DNA of 64,000 bases from a virus, in IMG/VR virus record IMGVR_UViG_3300035670_000111, positions 24,240 through 88,239 of that record; one strand, written 5' to 3'. Below, piece by piece: positions 34,573 through 44,487 of the stretch. Every line of letters begins with the position of its first letter. The first letter of the stretch is position 1. Made by a program: the position numbers and the translations under genes. The notes under the pieces are model-generated. The model was not told where the DNA came from, made no database searches, and worked only from the letters and a program-made list of their open reading frames with translations.

Positions 34573-35342
34573 TCTATTTCTTTAGGCTTATCTATTAACT
34601 CAATTGTAAATTGTTTGTTAGCCAACTCTTTAATCTTGGCTGACTGAATTTGACCTAAAGCATTATCTACACGTGTCGCCCAATCCACAGCAACAGTCAA
34701 AGCTGCTACAGCAGAATCAGTGTCCATCTGAGAGATGGCGTCCATGTTTCCCGTGCCAATTTTTCCCATAGCCATTAGGTCCAAGGCAGCCTGTTTTCCT
34801 AGGCGCTGAACCCAATGGTCTGCCTCAAGCTTGGCTGACAGCTCTTCATTTTGCACAGCATCTTTTAAATCAGTTCCGTCTGGAAGGTACGCCTCACCTG
34901 TCTGGTACATCTCTTCTAACGCAATTATGTAATTTTTACGTTCTACATAACATTGGTTTAGCCTGCGGTGCATTTTTATGAGGTCGTTTTTATTAGTAAT
35001 TAATTCAAACTCTTTTAATTTAACTTTTGCCGGAGATGTGGTTTCTGACATCTCTTCATGAACCACTTCTATCTGAGCCTCTTGTTTTGCAATGTTCATT
35101 AGAAGGTTTTCAATAACCTCTTCACGAGATCTAATTTCTAAAAGAAACTGTTTGTATTTTTGATAAGGTGTAATTTGGGCGTCACCCACAAAGTGCTTAA
35201 TCTTAAAGTAAGGGGTGCTATGGTCTATGTCTAAAGAGAACTTTAGTAGTTCTACTTGCTTATCATTAAGGTCCCCGGTGTCGGTAACCAACTTTTGACG
35301 AGCTGCTTCTAGGCGCTCTTCAAGGCTTGTAATATTATCCAT
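34569..35342 (-). CDS. Coiled-coil protein, about 257 aa
   Basis: Mostly helical, with long heptad-like stretches (SLEERLEAARQKLV, EEVIENLLMNIAKQEAQIEV, IKMHRRLNQCYVERKN). Resembles uncharacterised coiled-coil proteins of large aquatic phages. Three ATGs are in frame; the one used here lies six bases after GGAG, while the furthest upstream would overlap the preceding gene by 53 bases and lacks a ribosome site. Function unknown. Confidence 0.6.
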   Translation of the reverse strand: MDNITSLEERLEAARQKLVTDTGDLNDKQVELLKFSLDIDHSTPYFKIKHFVGDAQITPYQKYKQFLLEIRSREEVIENLLMNIAKQEAQIEVVHEEMSETTSPAKVKLKEFELITNKNDLIKMHRRLNQCYVERKNYIIALEEMYQTGEAYLPDGTDLKDAVQNEELSAKLEADHWVQRLGKQAALDLMAMGKIGTGNMDAISQMDTDSAVAALTVAVDWATRVDNALGQIQSAKIKELANKQFTIELIDKPKEIE

Positions 35343-35376
35343 GTTGTTCTCCATGTTGTTAGTGTACCAGGTGCTG

Positions 35377-36399
35377 TTAATCTCTCCAGAACCCGTGTCC
35401 TGAGGACCTTCCGTTAATGGCGGCTCCATTTGTATGAGTACCAGTAAGAGAAGTTGATGTTACGCGGAAGCCAGAATCCGTAGCAAAATCAAACTTTCCA
35501 ATATCATTGGTTTGACCTGTCGTGGATGCGTTACCACCTGTGGTATCTGAGTAGTGACCCAGCATAATGCCGTGAGTCTGGCTCATAGAGAAGTTTTCTT
35601 CACCGCAGAACCACACGCTCTTTTGTGGGGTTGCTACTGTGCTCTCTGTAGTGTAATTCCACTTTCGGAAATAACGACCAGACCCATAAGTCCCCTCGTT
35701 ACCTCCATAACCAAATCCGGTTTTAGCCGGAGAACCCTTTTGCTGTCCGTGGAACCCTGGAGAAGATCCAGGAGTAGACTCTGCTTCCGTTGCAAAAACA
35801 AACTTTCTACGATATGTAGAGTCGCCATCTGCGTTGTCTCCCCAAAAATAACCCCAGTTCTCGCTCATGTGAGCCCCTGCGCCGGTACCGGCCTGTCCAA
35901 AACCAGTTCCTGCCGTCGAGGTGTGGACTTCGGTTGTTAAATTAAACTTTTGATATACGGCTGTACCTTGGTTTCCTGTTTGCCATGAGAATGTGTAGTT
36001 TCCTGTAGTGTCTTGGGCAAGAATAGTGGCTGAATCTCCAACAGTTTGAGCGGTGTTCATGGCCGCTTGTTTTGTATACGTTGTATCGTTTCTCATACTA
36101 AATACTGAAGTAGAGGTAAATGCGCCAACACCACCAGTGCCCCAAACAAAACCTATATTTCGGTTATGAGCACCGGACGTATAGTTAGCTGTTTCTGTAA
36201 GGATGTTTCCTAGGTTACTTGCAACGTCTGTAGAAAATGCGTACTTGTTTACATTCTGCCATGGAACGCTGTCTTTGTATCCAGCGGCTACATAACCAGT
36301 TGTTAAAACTTGACGCGTTAGAAAAGGAAGAATTCCACCTCGCTTATAGCGAGCGCTGAAGACACCATTAACAGATCTTTGGGATGCAAAAATAGGCAT
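35377..36399 (-). CDS. Beta-propeller-like virion protein, copy 1
   Basis: 340 residues built of repeated units of about 50 residues of the form GYVAAGY...W-x-N-V-N-K-Y-A-F-S-T, with recurrent KF-x-F-A-T and GxGGNEG phrases, as in Kelch-like propellers of phage fibres. It begins PIFASQRSVNGVFSARYKRG, nearly identical to copy 2 upstream, with which it shares a TAATG-type junction. A tandem gene duplication is evident. Likely receptor-contacting appendage. Confidence 0.75.
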   Translation of the reverse strand: MPIFASQRSVNGVFSARYKRGGILPFLTRQVLTTGYVAAGYKDSVPWQNVNKYAFSTDVASNLGNILTETANYTSGAHNRNIGFVWGTGGVGAFTSTSVFSMRNDTTYTKQAAMNTAQTVGDSATILAQDTTGNYTFSWQTGNQGTAVYQKFNLTTEVHTSTAGTGFGQAGTGAGAHMSENWGYFWGDNADGDSTYRRKFVFATEAESTPGSSPGFHGQQKGSPAKTGFGYGGNEGTYGSGRYFRKWNYTTESTVATPQKSVWFCGEENFSMSQTHGIMLGHYSDTTGGNASTTGQTNDIGKFDFATDSGFRVTSTSLTGTHTNGAAINGRSSGHGFWRD

Positions 36400-37439
36400 T
36401 AGTCACTCCACATTCCTGCGCCAGATGAGCGCCCTTCAATAGCCGCTCCAGCCGAAGATCCTGTTCCGCTTTGTGTTCCAGTAGGCCATTGTCCTGAAGG
36501 CCATAGCGCTCTAGCACCAGTAGCAAACTCATAGTAACCGGATTCGTTTACTTGAGCTCCATTGTAGTGACCAAGCACATACCCACGGGTCTGCGACTGA
36601 GAATGGTTCTCTTCTCCAGAATTAAGGATTGCTTTTGTATTAGCGCCAAGAGTTGTAATGGTGCTAGTTGCGTAAGTGTACTGTCGGTATGAGTAGCCCG
36701 CATTATAGCCGCCCTCGTTACCGCTCCAACCTTTTCCATCTTTAGAGACAAGACCTTTTTGTTGAGATGCTGGAGATGCTCCGGAAAAAGATTGTCCGGG
36801 GTTTGTCTCCGCTTCTGTAGCATAAGTAAAAGAGCGTTGACCGTCTGCAGCTGTGGTTGCAGTACTATCTGCCCAATAAATAGCGCGAGTCTCATCAAAG
36901 TGAGCTCCGGCTCCAGTACTCGCATTGTTCATGCCAGTTCCTGGTCCTGTAGTCCAAACATCATTGGACATATTAAATTTGTAATAGTTAGCGCTAGAGT
37001 TTCCGCCCATTACATAAGCTATCCAGCCAGTTCCAAGTGTGTCGTAATAAATAGGCGACTCAGCGTCAGCCATAGTTCCTGGGGCTGTTCCAGGTTGAGT
37101 TTGGGTAGTAAAGTTTTTTAAATGAAACTTAGAAGTCTTGTTGTAAGAGCCCATACCTTCATTACCAGTACCGTTAGTACCAAAGACATAACCCATGGTA
37201 CGACTCATAGCGCCACACACGTAACCGCCAGCTTCATTTAAAATGTCACCGCGGTTAGTTGGGGTCTCAGTTGACCATGCGTATGAGTTAACGTTGCGCC
37301 AAGCAACGCTGTTTTTATACCCAGCAGCTACATAGCCTGTAGTGATGACTTGCCTAATCTTAAAAGGCAGAATACCGCCGCGTTTGTATCTAGCGCTAAA
37401 TACGCCGTTAACGGAACGCTGCGAGGCAAATATTGGCAC
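36399..37439 (-). CDS. Beta-propeller-like virion protein, copy 2
   Basis: 346 residues, paralogue of the following gene. The first 30 residues are almost the same, then similarity falls while the unit pattern (GYVAAGYKNSVAWRNVNSYA, GGNEGGYNAGYSYRQY, EENHSQSQTRGYVLGHY) persists. GTG start five bases after GGAGG. The conserved start is probably the virion anchor, while the diverged blades would carry specificity. Confidence 0.75.
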   Translation of the reverse strand: MPIFASQRSVNGVFSARYKRGGILPFKIRQVITTGYVAAGYKNSVAWRNVNSYAWSTETPTNRGDILNEAGGYVCGAMSRTMGYVFGTNGTGNEGMGSYNKTSKFHLKNFTTQTQPGTAPGTMADAESPIYYDTLGTGWIAYVMGGNSSANYYKFNMSNDVWTTGPGTGMNNASTGAGAHFDETRAIYWADSTATTAADGQRSFTYATEAETNPGQSFSGASPASQQKGLVSKDGKGWSGNEGGYNAGYSYRQYTYATSTITTLGANTKAILNSGEENHSQSQTRGYVLGHYNGAQVNESGYYEFATGARALWPSGQWPTGTQSGTGSSAGAAIEGRSSGAGMWSD

Positions 37440-37452
37440 TCTAGCCTCCTAA

Positions 37453-40227
37453 TTAACCGAAGTTTACGCTTGCGTTACCTAACGCTGTCCAAGCACCGCC
37501 ACGTCGTACTAGGGTGAAATTGTACACGTCAATGCGTCCTGAGGTAGATGTTGGAGTTGGCGCTTGTGCTCCGTACCATCTAATTGTTACTGGTGAACCG
37601 GCAACTTGTAGGGTAGCAGGGTAATAACCAGTTCCGCCTTGGGTAACAAAACCGGTAACGGTAAATGTTCTGCCATCTGTTGTAGGAGCGTTAGTGATGT
37701 TCCAGGTCATATTTCCAGAAGGAGTAGATGTAATCCAGAACACTGATCCGGATTGGTAGTTTAGAGTCGCAACGTTTGAGGCAAGCGCTACGTCTACTAC
37801 ATCTTCTACCAGCTCCTGCATACGGAATCCGCCAGTTATTGTTACCTCACCGCTAAATGAAGCGTTTCCAGATACATCCAGAGTTCCGGTAACTGTAGTG
37901 TTTCCTACACGTACTGGAGCAAAACTTACTCCAGCCTCTGCAAAGTTAACAGTTGAGACAGGTCGCTCTACTAAACCTCTAAATAATTTAAACGTTCCAC
38001 CATCGTTTGCATCTCGAGCCACACCAGAGTATTCTCTGCGTGAAGACACAGAAGCAGAACCGGCTGGAGAAACAGCGGCTGATGTTACGTTCGCATTTGT
38101 TTTGTCATAAGTAAACGTTGTAGCGGTTGGTACGTCTTGGATGATGTAAGTTCCATTGAATGTAGCATCTACTCCAGATACAACTACCTGGTCTCCAGCA
38201 CGATACGTGTGAGCAGCCGCAGTTGTTAATGTTGCTACGTTTGAGGTCAATGCTTTGTTTGTCACTGAGGCTAAGATTGGCGATACGGTTACTCCGTAAC
38301 GAAGCACAAGTCCTAGATCTAAAGCATCTGCAGCGTTACCGACACCCGCAAAGATTAGCGGGTCAGAAACTGCCAAGTTGTCTGTGGTAACTGTGGTTCC
38401 ACCACCACCGAAGGTAATAGCACCGGTGATATTTACGTTACCAAGGATGTTCATATCACCCTGGATACCAACTCCACCTACAACGGTAAGAGCACCTGTA
38501 GTTGGGCTGGTTGACGGTGTTGGGATTTCAATGTGGACTGAGACATCTGGGGTAATAACCATCTGTGTGTTGTCAGAGGCAAGACCACCGGCTGCAAAAA
38601 CAATAGCGTTTTCTTGTCCAGTATCGCTTGTTGCAAGGACTAGGTTTCCGTTACCTGGGGTTCCGTATGGAGCGGCCATAAAGATATAGCCATCGTTTAC
38701 TCCAGTAATAGTGAACTCAGGGTCACCAAATGTTGAGGATGTAATGCCCATATCAATGTAGCCAGAGAAGTCATTTCCATTATCTGGGTACGCGATAAAG
38801 TCAGTTGATACGTTAGTTCCAGAAGAGGTGTTGTGGATGATTAACTGTGAGAAGTCCGAGTCTGCATCAGTAGTAAATACGGCGATTGGGTTTGTCCAAC
38901 CTGTTACCGCACTTGCAGTTAATCCTGATCCTATAACTGAGGTTAGGGCTACATCTGCGCCAGCGCTATCGTAAGTGAAGGTGGTAGGTGTAGGGACGTC
39001 GATAATTTCTACTTCTCCGTCAAAATCCACATCGCCAATAGCAACAGTAACGAACTGGAATGGAGAAAACCCGTGAGCAACGGATGTAGTAATAGTTGCT
39101 ACGTTGCTGGCCTTCTCTTTAGCACTTACGGTTTTTACGTTTTCACCAATAGAGTCTGTTAAAGTTCTAGCGTCTGGTCCAACGTAAATAAGCTCTGAAT
39201 CGGCTTCAATCGCACCAGCCGTGTAAACATCTCCTGTGGCTGAGTCGACTGTAAACTTATTGGTGTCTACCTCAATGCCGCCATTGGCCGCTAAAGTGCC
39301 GGTTAAAGTTGTAAGACCTGTTACGTCTAAGTTGCCTTCGGTAGAGATATTTCCAGTAACTGAGGCTGATCCAGCAGGAGAAACTACCCCACCCGCATCA
39401 GTTGCTGTAGAGGTTGAATAACTAAACGTTGTGTCTGTGACCGCGGTAAGTAATGCTCCACCAGCGTTATACCCTGCGCCAACTCCGGTTACGATTACTC
39501 GGTCTCCAACGTCAAAGTAATGTTTTCCGTCAGTAGTTAGAGTTACTACGTTACTAGCAATAACCTTTTGAATAACATCAACTGATCGTGATGTGGTGGC
39601 AACATTTCCTTTTACGTTTGCGTCTCCGTCAACAGTTATGTCGGAAAGAGTTGATAGAGTTGTTACTGTTGGGGTACCTGACCAAGATGTAGCTGATCCA
39701 TCAGTTACTAAAACTGTGTTCTCATTTCCTACTTGATTAGGGAATGCGCCATCTACAAATAACTCCCAATAAGTTGTGTCAGTTGGAGTGTTTCCTGTTG
39801 TGCGTAAAATACAAATATATGCAGAACCACCGTAGGTTACTACGTCGCCAGGTTGGTAAGTTGTTACTCCAGCGTATGCTCCCTCATATTGAATACCATC
39901 AACAATGGTTGCCCAGTAAGTTCCATTAGGTGGACGGTTTCCAGTTGTGTCAGCAATGCAGATGTAACCTTTGGCGCCTTCAGTTACGAGGTCACCAATC
40001 TTGTACGCAGTTGCGTTGTCGTAAGCGCCTTTAAAGTCAAGGCCCTCAAGCATCAAATCCCAGTAGGTTGTGCTTGTTGGGAGATTACCGGTTGACTCTA
40101 GCGCGTTCTTGTATACGTAGAGGTTACCACCATAGCGGACTACGTCATTTAGTTCGTAGGCAGTGGCTCCAGAATAAGTCCCTTTAAATACGAAACGAAG
40201 TTTGCCTAGATCGATAATCTGAGCCAC
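37453..40227 (-). CDS. Long tail fibre with three chitin-binding-like modules
   Basis: 924 residues from a GTG placed seven bases after GGAGG, with a TAGTG overlap; the longer reading has no ribosome site. Residues 10-160 contain three copies of a 50-residue CBM5/12-like module (FKGTYSGATAYELNDVVRYG, YEGAYAGVTTYQPGDVVTYG, each closing with GN-x-P-x-x-x-T-Y-W). A long beta-rich shaft follows, including four Ig-like segments with a common AHxxxxGDQVVVSGV-type phrase, and a C-terminal tip. Such proteins bind cell-surface glycans. Ordinary part of the fibre operon. Confidence 0.75.
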   Translation of the reverse strand: MAQIIDLGKLRFVFKGTYSGATAYELNDVVRYGGNLYVYKNALESTGNLPTSTTYWDLMLEGLDFKGAYDNATAYKIGDLVTEGAKGYICIADTTGNRPPNGTYWATIVDGIQYEGAYAGVTTYQPGDVVTYGGSAYICILRTTGNTPTDTTYWELFVDGAFPNQVGNENTVLVTDGSATSWSGTPTVTTLSTLSDITVDGDANVKGNVATTSRSVDVIQKVIASNVVTLTTDGKHYFDVGDRVIVTGVGAGYNAGGALLTAVTDTTFSYSTSTATDAGGVVSPAGSASVTGNISTEGNLDVTGLTTLTGTLAANGGIEVDTNKFTVDSATGDVYTAGAIEADSELIYVGPDARTLTDSIGENVKTVSAKEKASNVATITTSVAHGFSPFQFVTVAIGDVDFDGEVEIIDVPTPTTFTYDSAGADVALTSVIGSGLTASAVTGWTNPIAVFTTDADSDFSQLIIHNTSSGTNVSTDFIAYPDNGNDFSGYIDMGITSSTFGDPEFTITGVNDGYIFMAAPYGTPGNGNLVLATSDTGQENAIVFAAGGLASDNTQMVITPDVSVHIEIPTPSTSPTTGALTVVGGVGIQGDMNILGNVNITGAITFGGGGTTVTTDNLAVSDPLIFAGVGNAADALDLGLVLRYGVTVSPILASVTNKALTSNVATLTTAAAHTYRAGDQVVVSGVDATFNGTYIIQDVPTATTFTYDKTNANVTSAAVSPAGSASVSSRREYSGVARDANDGGTFKLFRGLVERPVSTVNFAEAGVSFAPVRVGNTTVTGTLDVSGNASFSGEVTITGGFRMQELVEDVVDVALASNVATLNYQSGSVFWITSTPSGNMTWNITNAPTTDGRTFTVTGFVTQGGTGYYPATLQVAGSPVTIRWYGAQAPTPTSTSGRIDVYNFTLVRRGGAWTALGNASVNFG

Positions 40228-40547
40228 TAGTTTACCTCCAAGTAGAGATGGTCCGAGGACCAAGAGAACTTAAGCAGGCTGGTGGTCCAAACCCATACCT
40301 TGTAGTCATTATTCCTTAAAATGTTGTCTTTTGGTAGGTCAACCGCGTCTCCATCATTAGATTCAATTTTAGTGATGGTTAATTCTCCGGTAGAAGGGTT
40401 TAGTTTCCATCCGTAGAACGTCTTATCGCCTATTTCCTCAATTGTTGGGTAGCCACCGACAGCGCTTGCTAATGGCAAGGTGTCTCGGGAGTCATACCCT
40501 ATTACGGTCGCCCCAGTTAAGTCACTAGGGTCTGCATATCCTGGCAT
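40227..40547 (-). CDS. Fibre-associated protein, 106 aa
   Basis: Contains the phrase GYWKLNPSTGELTITKI-like (seen as GWKLNPSTGELTI), which occurs in small proteins next to phage fibres, and a C-terminal SDHLYLEVN strand. Stop TAG overlaps the GTG of the long fibre gene, so the two are coupled. Possibly a fibre chaperone or connector. Confidence 0.6.
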   Translation of the reverse strand: MPGYADPSDLTGATVIGYDSRDTLPLASAVGGYPTIEEIGDKTFYGWKLNPSTGELTITKIESNDGDAVDLPKDNILRNNDYKVWVWTTSLLKFSWSSDHLYLEVN

Positions 40548-40555
40548 TTCTTCTC

Positions 40556-40894
40556 CTATACCGTAGCTACTTGATCAATGCCCTGTAGGTAAAAAGCAAT
40601 GCCTTCAGAGCCTGCTACTTTAACTACGTCTGTTGGGTTTACCCCAAATCTATATGTTTCATACCCATTGAACCCAGTCACAGGTAATGAGTATGCAATT
40701 ATCCCATATTCAACTTCAGTAGTTGCTCCGTTAGGTATTACGTAAACGTAAATTACTCCGTCGGTAGCTTTTTTGTTAATAGCAATAACTGAAATTAGGT
40801 AGTTGTCATCTGCAGTAAATAGGGTAGTTCCGCTGGATCCAAAATCTACATCTGTAGCAAGATGAACTATTCCTCTGCGTTCAATTGCCGCCAT
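40556..40894 (-). CDS. Small virion protein, 112 aa
   Basis: Beta-rich (GIVHLATDVDFGSSGTTLFT, ISVIAINKKATDGVIYVYVI) and similar in style to the 113-residue decoration-like protein at 26.8 kb, which also has a NTD-like VVST/ISVI strand followed by a soluble sandwich. Found between two fibre genes. Probably a virion decoration or fibre component. Confidence 0.6.
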   Translation of the reverse strand: MAAIERRGIVHLATDVDFGSSGTTLFTADDNYLISVIAINKKATDGVIYVYVIPNGATTEVEYGIIAYSLPVTGFNGYETYRFGVNPTDVVKVAGSEGIAFYLQGIDQVATV

Positions 40895-42847
40895 TTAGTA
40901 TCCTAACCACCACGTAGTTGCTAAATCAGCACTGCCAGCAGTGCCTGTTCCCGCTGGTCCTGTTGGACCAATCTCTCCTTGCGGACCAGTTGGTCCAGTA
41001 TCTCCTTGGATACCTTGTGGTCCAGTTGGTCCCGCAGGCGATGCGCCAACTTCAACCCAATAACTGTCATAGTATACAAAAGCTTTACCTGTTTCTGGGT
41101 CAAACCAAGCATCACCAGGATTAGCAGTTACTGGTAATGTTGAATAAGCAAAAGCTCCTAAAGGACCAGTTGGTCCAGTTGGTCCTGTTGGACCAGTTGG
41201 ACCGGTTGGACCTGCAAGTTGCCCAGCGTCATCCCATGTAGAAGTTAACGCATCCCATACCCAAACGTGCCCACCGTCTTCTTCAACAATCCAAGCATCA
41301 CCAGGATTACCGGTTTCAGGAAGATCAGCAATTAAAGTTTTTGTTCCAAGAAGATTAAATGATTCTCCTTGTGGTCCAGTTGGTCCAGTTGGTCCAATAT
41401 CACCTTGTGGTCCCGTCGGACCAGTAATACTTTCTCCTTGCTCACCTTGAGGTCCAGTAGGTCCTGTTTCTCCAATAGGACCAGTTGGTCCCGTTGGACC
41501 TTCTGCACCTTCTAAACCAGCTAGACCTTGTTCACCTTGCGGACCAGTTGGACCTGTTGGTCCTGTTGGTCCTGTTGGTCCTTGAGAGCCGGTAGGTCCT
41601 TGGATACTTCCAACGTTTTCCCAGTCAGAAGTAGTTGCGGACCAAACATATAAACTTCCATTTACTAAATAACTGTCACCAAGATTTCCAGTCGGATGAG
41701 CGGCAACTAAAGCTTCAAAACTCTCATAGGATCCAAGTATTGTTACGCCAGTTCCCTGTGCTCCAGTTGGGCCAATTTCTCCCTGAGGACCAGTAGGACC
41801 AGTAGCTCCAACTTCTCCTGTTGCGCCAGTAGGACCTGTTGCACCAATTTCGCCTTGAGCACCTGTTGGACCGGTTGCACCATCGGTACCAGGTAAACCC
41901 GCTAAACCTTGTTCACCCTGAGGACCTGTTGGACCAGTATCACCTTGTGCACCTGTAGGTCCAGTGACGCCTTGAGCACCTGTTGGACCAGTAGCTCCTG
42001 CTGCACCTGCGGGTCCTGTAGGACCTGTTACATTGCTATCTGCTCCAGTAGGACCAGTTGCTCCGGTAGGTCCGATTTCGCCTTGAGGTCCAGTAGGACC
42101 TGTAACGGTCGATGCCGCACCAGTAGGGCCGGTGGCACCAGTAGGACCTTGAGGACCTGTTGGACCGACAATTTGTCCTACGTTATCCCAAGTATTGCCT
42201 TCCCAAACGTAAAGATCTCCGTCGATGATGTAAGCATCGCCCTTGACCTGTCCAGTTATTGCATACAGTTGAGCGGTATTAGCTAAAGATCCTTGAATAG
42301 ATATTCCGGTTCCCATTGGTCCGGTAGGACCTGTAGGACCAGGGACTGTTGAAGCAGCTCCAGTAGGACCAGTAGGACCAGTTGCACCTTGTGGACCATA
42401 AGGACCTGTAACACCTTGTGCTCCTGTTGCTCCTGTAGGACCAATAGCTCCAGTTGGACCAGTGGCTCCTGTTGGACCAATTGGACCTGTTTCACCACGA
42501 GAACCAGTTGGACCAGTTGCTCCCGCTGTACCAATAGGCCCTGTTGCACCCGTTGGACCAGTGGGTCCAGTTACATTTGATGCAGCACCAGTAGCGCCAG
42601 TCGGACCTGTTGGTCCCTGTGCACCTGTAGGGCCTTGTGCACCAGTAGCACCGGTAGCTCCTGCAGCGCCTGTTGCGCCGGTAGCTCCGGTAGGACCAGT
42701 AATTGATGTGCCAGCAGCGCCTGTTGGTCCGGTTGGACCAGTTGGACCAGCAGGGCCTGTTGGTCCACTGCCGCCAGTTCCAGGCTCAACAATAACTACA
42801 GGAGTTGAATCCTCAGTTATTTCTATAATCTCGATTTCGTCAGACAC
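40895..42847 (-). CDS. Collagen-like fibre protein, 650 aa
   Basis: Almost entirely G-x-y triplets (GPTGPTG, GATGAAG, GPQGEQG). They are interrupted by four small globular inserts of about 40 residues with a shared core: [51 protein letters not shown] and [17 protein letters not shown]. The same insert occurs in the cupredoxin-bearing fibre at 28-30 kb. The protein should form long trimeric fibres with small knobs. GTG start overlaps the previous gene by eight bases. Confidence 0.85.
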   Translation of the reverse strand: MSDEIEIIEITEDSTPVVIVEPGTGGSGPTGPAGPTGPTGPTGAAGTSITGPTGATGATGAAGATGATGAQGPTGAQGPTGPTGATGAASNVTGPTGPTGATGPIGTAGATGPTGSRGETGPIGPTGATGPTGAIGPTGATGAQGVTGPYGPQGATGPTGPTGAASTVPGPTGPTGPMGTGISIQGSLANTAQLYAITGQVKGDAYIIDGDLYVWEGNTWDNVGQIVGPTGPQGPTGATGPTGAASTVTGPTGPQGEIGPTGATGPTGADSNVTGPTGPAGAAGATGPTGAQGVTGPTGAQGDTGPTGPQGEQGLAGLPGTDGATGPTGAQGEIGATGPTGATGEVGATGPTGPQGEIGPTGAQGTGVTILGSYESFEALVAAHPTGNLGDSYLVNGSLYVWSATTSDWENVGSIQGPTGSQGPTGPTGPTGPTGPQGEQGLAGLEGAEGPTGPTGPIGETGPTGPQGEQGESITGPTGPQGDIGPTGPTGPQGESFNLLGTKTLIADLPETGNPGDAWIVEEDGGHVWVWDALTSTWDDAGQLAGPTGPTGPTGPTGPTGPLGAFAYSTLPVTANPGDAWFDPETGKAFVYYDSYWVEVGASPAGPTGPQGIQGDTGPTGPQGEIGPTGPAGTGTAGSADLATTWWLGY

Positions 42848-43934
42848 TGAAATTTCCCTGGGTAGTCGTTACTTCTGTGCGAGTAAATACCTTGCCAGTC
42901 AGATACGTCTTAACTCCACCCAAGGAGTCTGTGAGTTGTATATCCCAATATGCAGTTCTAGGCAATGTTGCCGTCACTTCTGGATCAAGGTGAAGAAGCA
43001 GAGTATCTAGAGTTCCGCCAGAAACAGACGCTTCCTTTGTAATGTCAAATGTAGCAAGAATAAGAGGCCCAACTTGATTAACAGGATACTTTGGAAATAG
43101 CCGTATCTGCGAAAGAGGGGTAAGTGTAGCCAAATCCTTGTTGAACTTGAGACGGAGATTGAATTCGTCCCCAGCGTATATAGAAAGATCTCGTGTAGGT
43201 ACTGGACCTTCTGGAGTAATGTCGCCATAGTTTGGCATTGGAAGAAATACTCTTTGTGGCAGGGATCCGTCGTCGATTTCCTGTGGACGATAAACAGGTA
43301 CGTAGCGGTTTGTACGACGGCTGATACGACGTAAAGTAAAGGTTTCGATCTTGTACATTCCAAGACCCAGCATGTTGCAAAGCTCACGGTACTGTTCTTT
43401 ACGTTGCTGTACTAGCTCCATAAGCTGGCGATAGCGCTCAGAACGAGGGATAGAAACACCGTCTGGAGAGATAATATCAATGTCAAATGCGGCGTCTGTA
43501 GCTAGGGTATATAGGGCCATGCTTGAAGCCAAAATTACTAGTGGATACTCATCGATAGAAGGCAGCGTAGTCATAGTTGCCCTTGCGCCATTACTATCTA
43601 CAGTAGTTCTTGCATGCTCGTTAAAGGCAGTCTCTACGTAGTATTGAATTTCAGAGTCTGTAAAGTATTTAAATGTTGTGCCAGAAATAGTAACAGTGGC
43701 ACCGTCTACGGGAGCTGTAGCTAGCTCAATCATTCCAACGACCTCTTCTACAACTGAGGTGCTTGATACGTTGGTACTGCCCACCTTAACAATCAAGGTA
43801 GATGCTTTTACTGGGGCATAAGTTAATTGAAAGCGTTTATTAACGCCGTCACCTTGAAAGGTTTCTACAAAGGATCGGCCAATATCACCGATCTCAGCAC
43901 GAAGTCTGTCAGAAAGCGCTGTAAGCGTGGCCAC
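42840..43934 (-). CDS. Head-tail adaptor-like protein with C-terminal Ig/BppU-like domain
   Basis: 364 residues. The N-terminus ([20 protein letters not shown]) and central helical part ([31 protein letters not shown]) look like head-tail connector proteins, in keeping with its position after the capsid genes. Residues 245-360 read like a beta domain of BppU or other fibre N-termini: [19 protein letters not shown] and [21 protein letters not shown] fusion of connector and fibre-attachment domain would fit a neck appendage. GTG start five bases after GGAGG. Confidence 0.55.
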   Translation of the reverse strand: MATLTALSDRLRAEIGDIGRSFVETFQGDGVNKRFQLTYAPVKASTLIVKVGSTNVSSTSVVEEVVGMIELATAPVDGATVTISGTTFKYFTDSEIQYYVETAFNEHARTTVDSNGARATMTTLPSIDEYPLVILASSMALYTLATDAAFDIDIISPDGVSIPRSERYRQLMELVQQRKEQYRELCNMLGLGMYKIETFTLRRISRRTNRYVPVYRPQEIDDGSLPQRVFLPMPNYGDITPEGPVPTRDLSIYAGDEFNLRLKFNKDLATLTPLSQIRLFPKYPVNQVGPLILATFDITKEASVSGGTLDTLLLHLDPEVTATLPRTAYWDIQLTDSLGGVKTYLTGKVFTRTEVTTTQGNFSV

Positions 43935-44003
43935 AAGATCCTCCGGCTATCATCAATCTAATCATCCAATTGTTTTGGATATTAATCCTGCTAAACATAA
44001 GAA

Positions 44004-44039
44004 GCCCACTCCAACAGGAGGGCGTTTGTTGGAGCGGGC
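44004..44039 (-). terminator. Hairpin before adaptor gene, possible terminator
   Basis: Arms of 13 bases (GCCCACTCCAACA against TGTTGGAGCGGGC) pair with one mismatch around a 10-base loop. On the minus strand the hairpin is followed by CTTCTTATGTTT, a weak T tract. It separates the small head gene from the adaptor and may end or trim the head transcript. Confidence 0.6.
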
Positions 44040-44054
44040 AACTTAATAGACGGC

Positions 44055-44420
44055 TTAGAGCCTGTCGTACAGATAGCCCTTCTCCTGAAGATGCTGAGCC
44101 ACTGCTTTTGATACTTTGTATTTTTTACCAGCTTGGAATGAGTAATGATTACCCACACCAATGGTTACAAAGTCCAAATCTTCCGCTACTCGGATTACTG
44201 TTGATTCATCTGCGGTGGAAACTCCAACGCTTTCGACTTCATCAATTACAGTAGGAACGCCTGGTACTGTTAGATCCACTACCTCTGTTTCTAAACGAGC
44301 TACGTCAACTGCCGTAGCAATTGACATTTCTTCTGCTCGCTTTGCTAGAGCCTCAGCATTTTGCTTAATAAGCTCTTCGCGTTGACGTCCAGTGACGTCA
44401 GTTACTTTTGCTTTTGCCAC
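44055..44420 (-). CDS. Small head protein, 121 aa
   Basis: N-terminal helix rich in Lys, Glu and Ala, then a beta domain ending NHYSFQAGKKYKVSKAVAQHLQEKGYLY, a phrase often seen in small proteins coded directly after capsid genes. Likely a head-completion or capsid-associated protein. GTG start ten bases after AGGAG. Confidence 0.65.
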   Translation of the reverse strand: MAKAKVTDVTGRQREELIKQNAEALAKRAEEMSIATAVDVARLETEVVDLTVPGVPTVIDEVESVGVSTADESTVIRVAEDLDFVTIGVGNHYSFQAGKKYKVSKAVAQHLQEKGYLYDRL

Positions 44421-44447
44421 GATTATTGTTCTCCTAAAAGTTTAGTA

Positions 44448-44478
44448 GGGGAGCCGGTTTTCAAATATCCGGCTCCCC
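44448..44478 (-). terminator. Hairpin after major capsid gene
   Basis: Perfect 10-bp stem (GGGGAGCCGG against CCGGCTCCCC) with an 11-base loop, ten bases after the capsid stop. The following minus-strand bases (CTACTAAACTTTTAG) are only moderately T-rich, so partial termination or transcript protection is as likely as full termination. Confidence 0.65.
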
Positions 44479-44487
44479 CAAGATTTA

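Noticed and set aside
24237-42847. Diversity-generating retroelement acting on fibre genes
   Set aside because: No reverse transcriptase or template/variable repeat pair was seen in the window.
42462-43010. 182-codon plus-strand open frame full of Pro, Gly and Val
   Set aside because: It is antisense to the collagen-like gene; GPT-coding repeats leave the opposite strand open. No ribosome site or neighbours on that strand.
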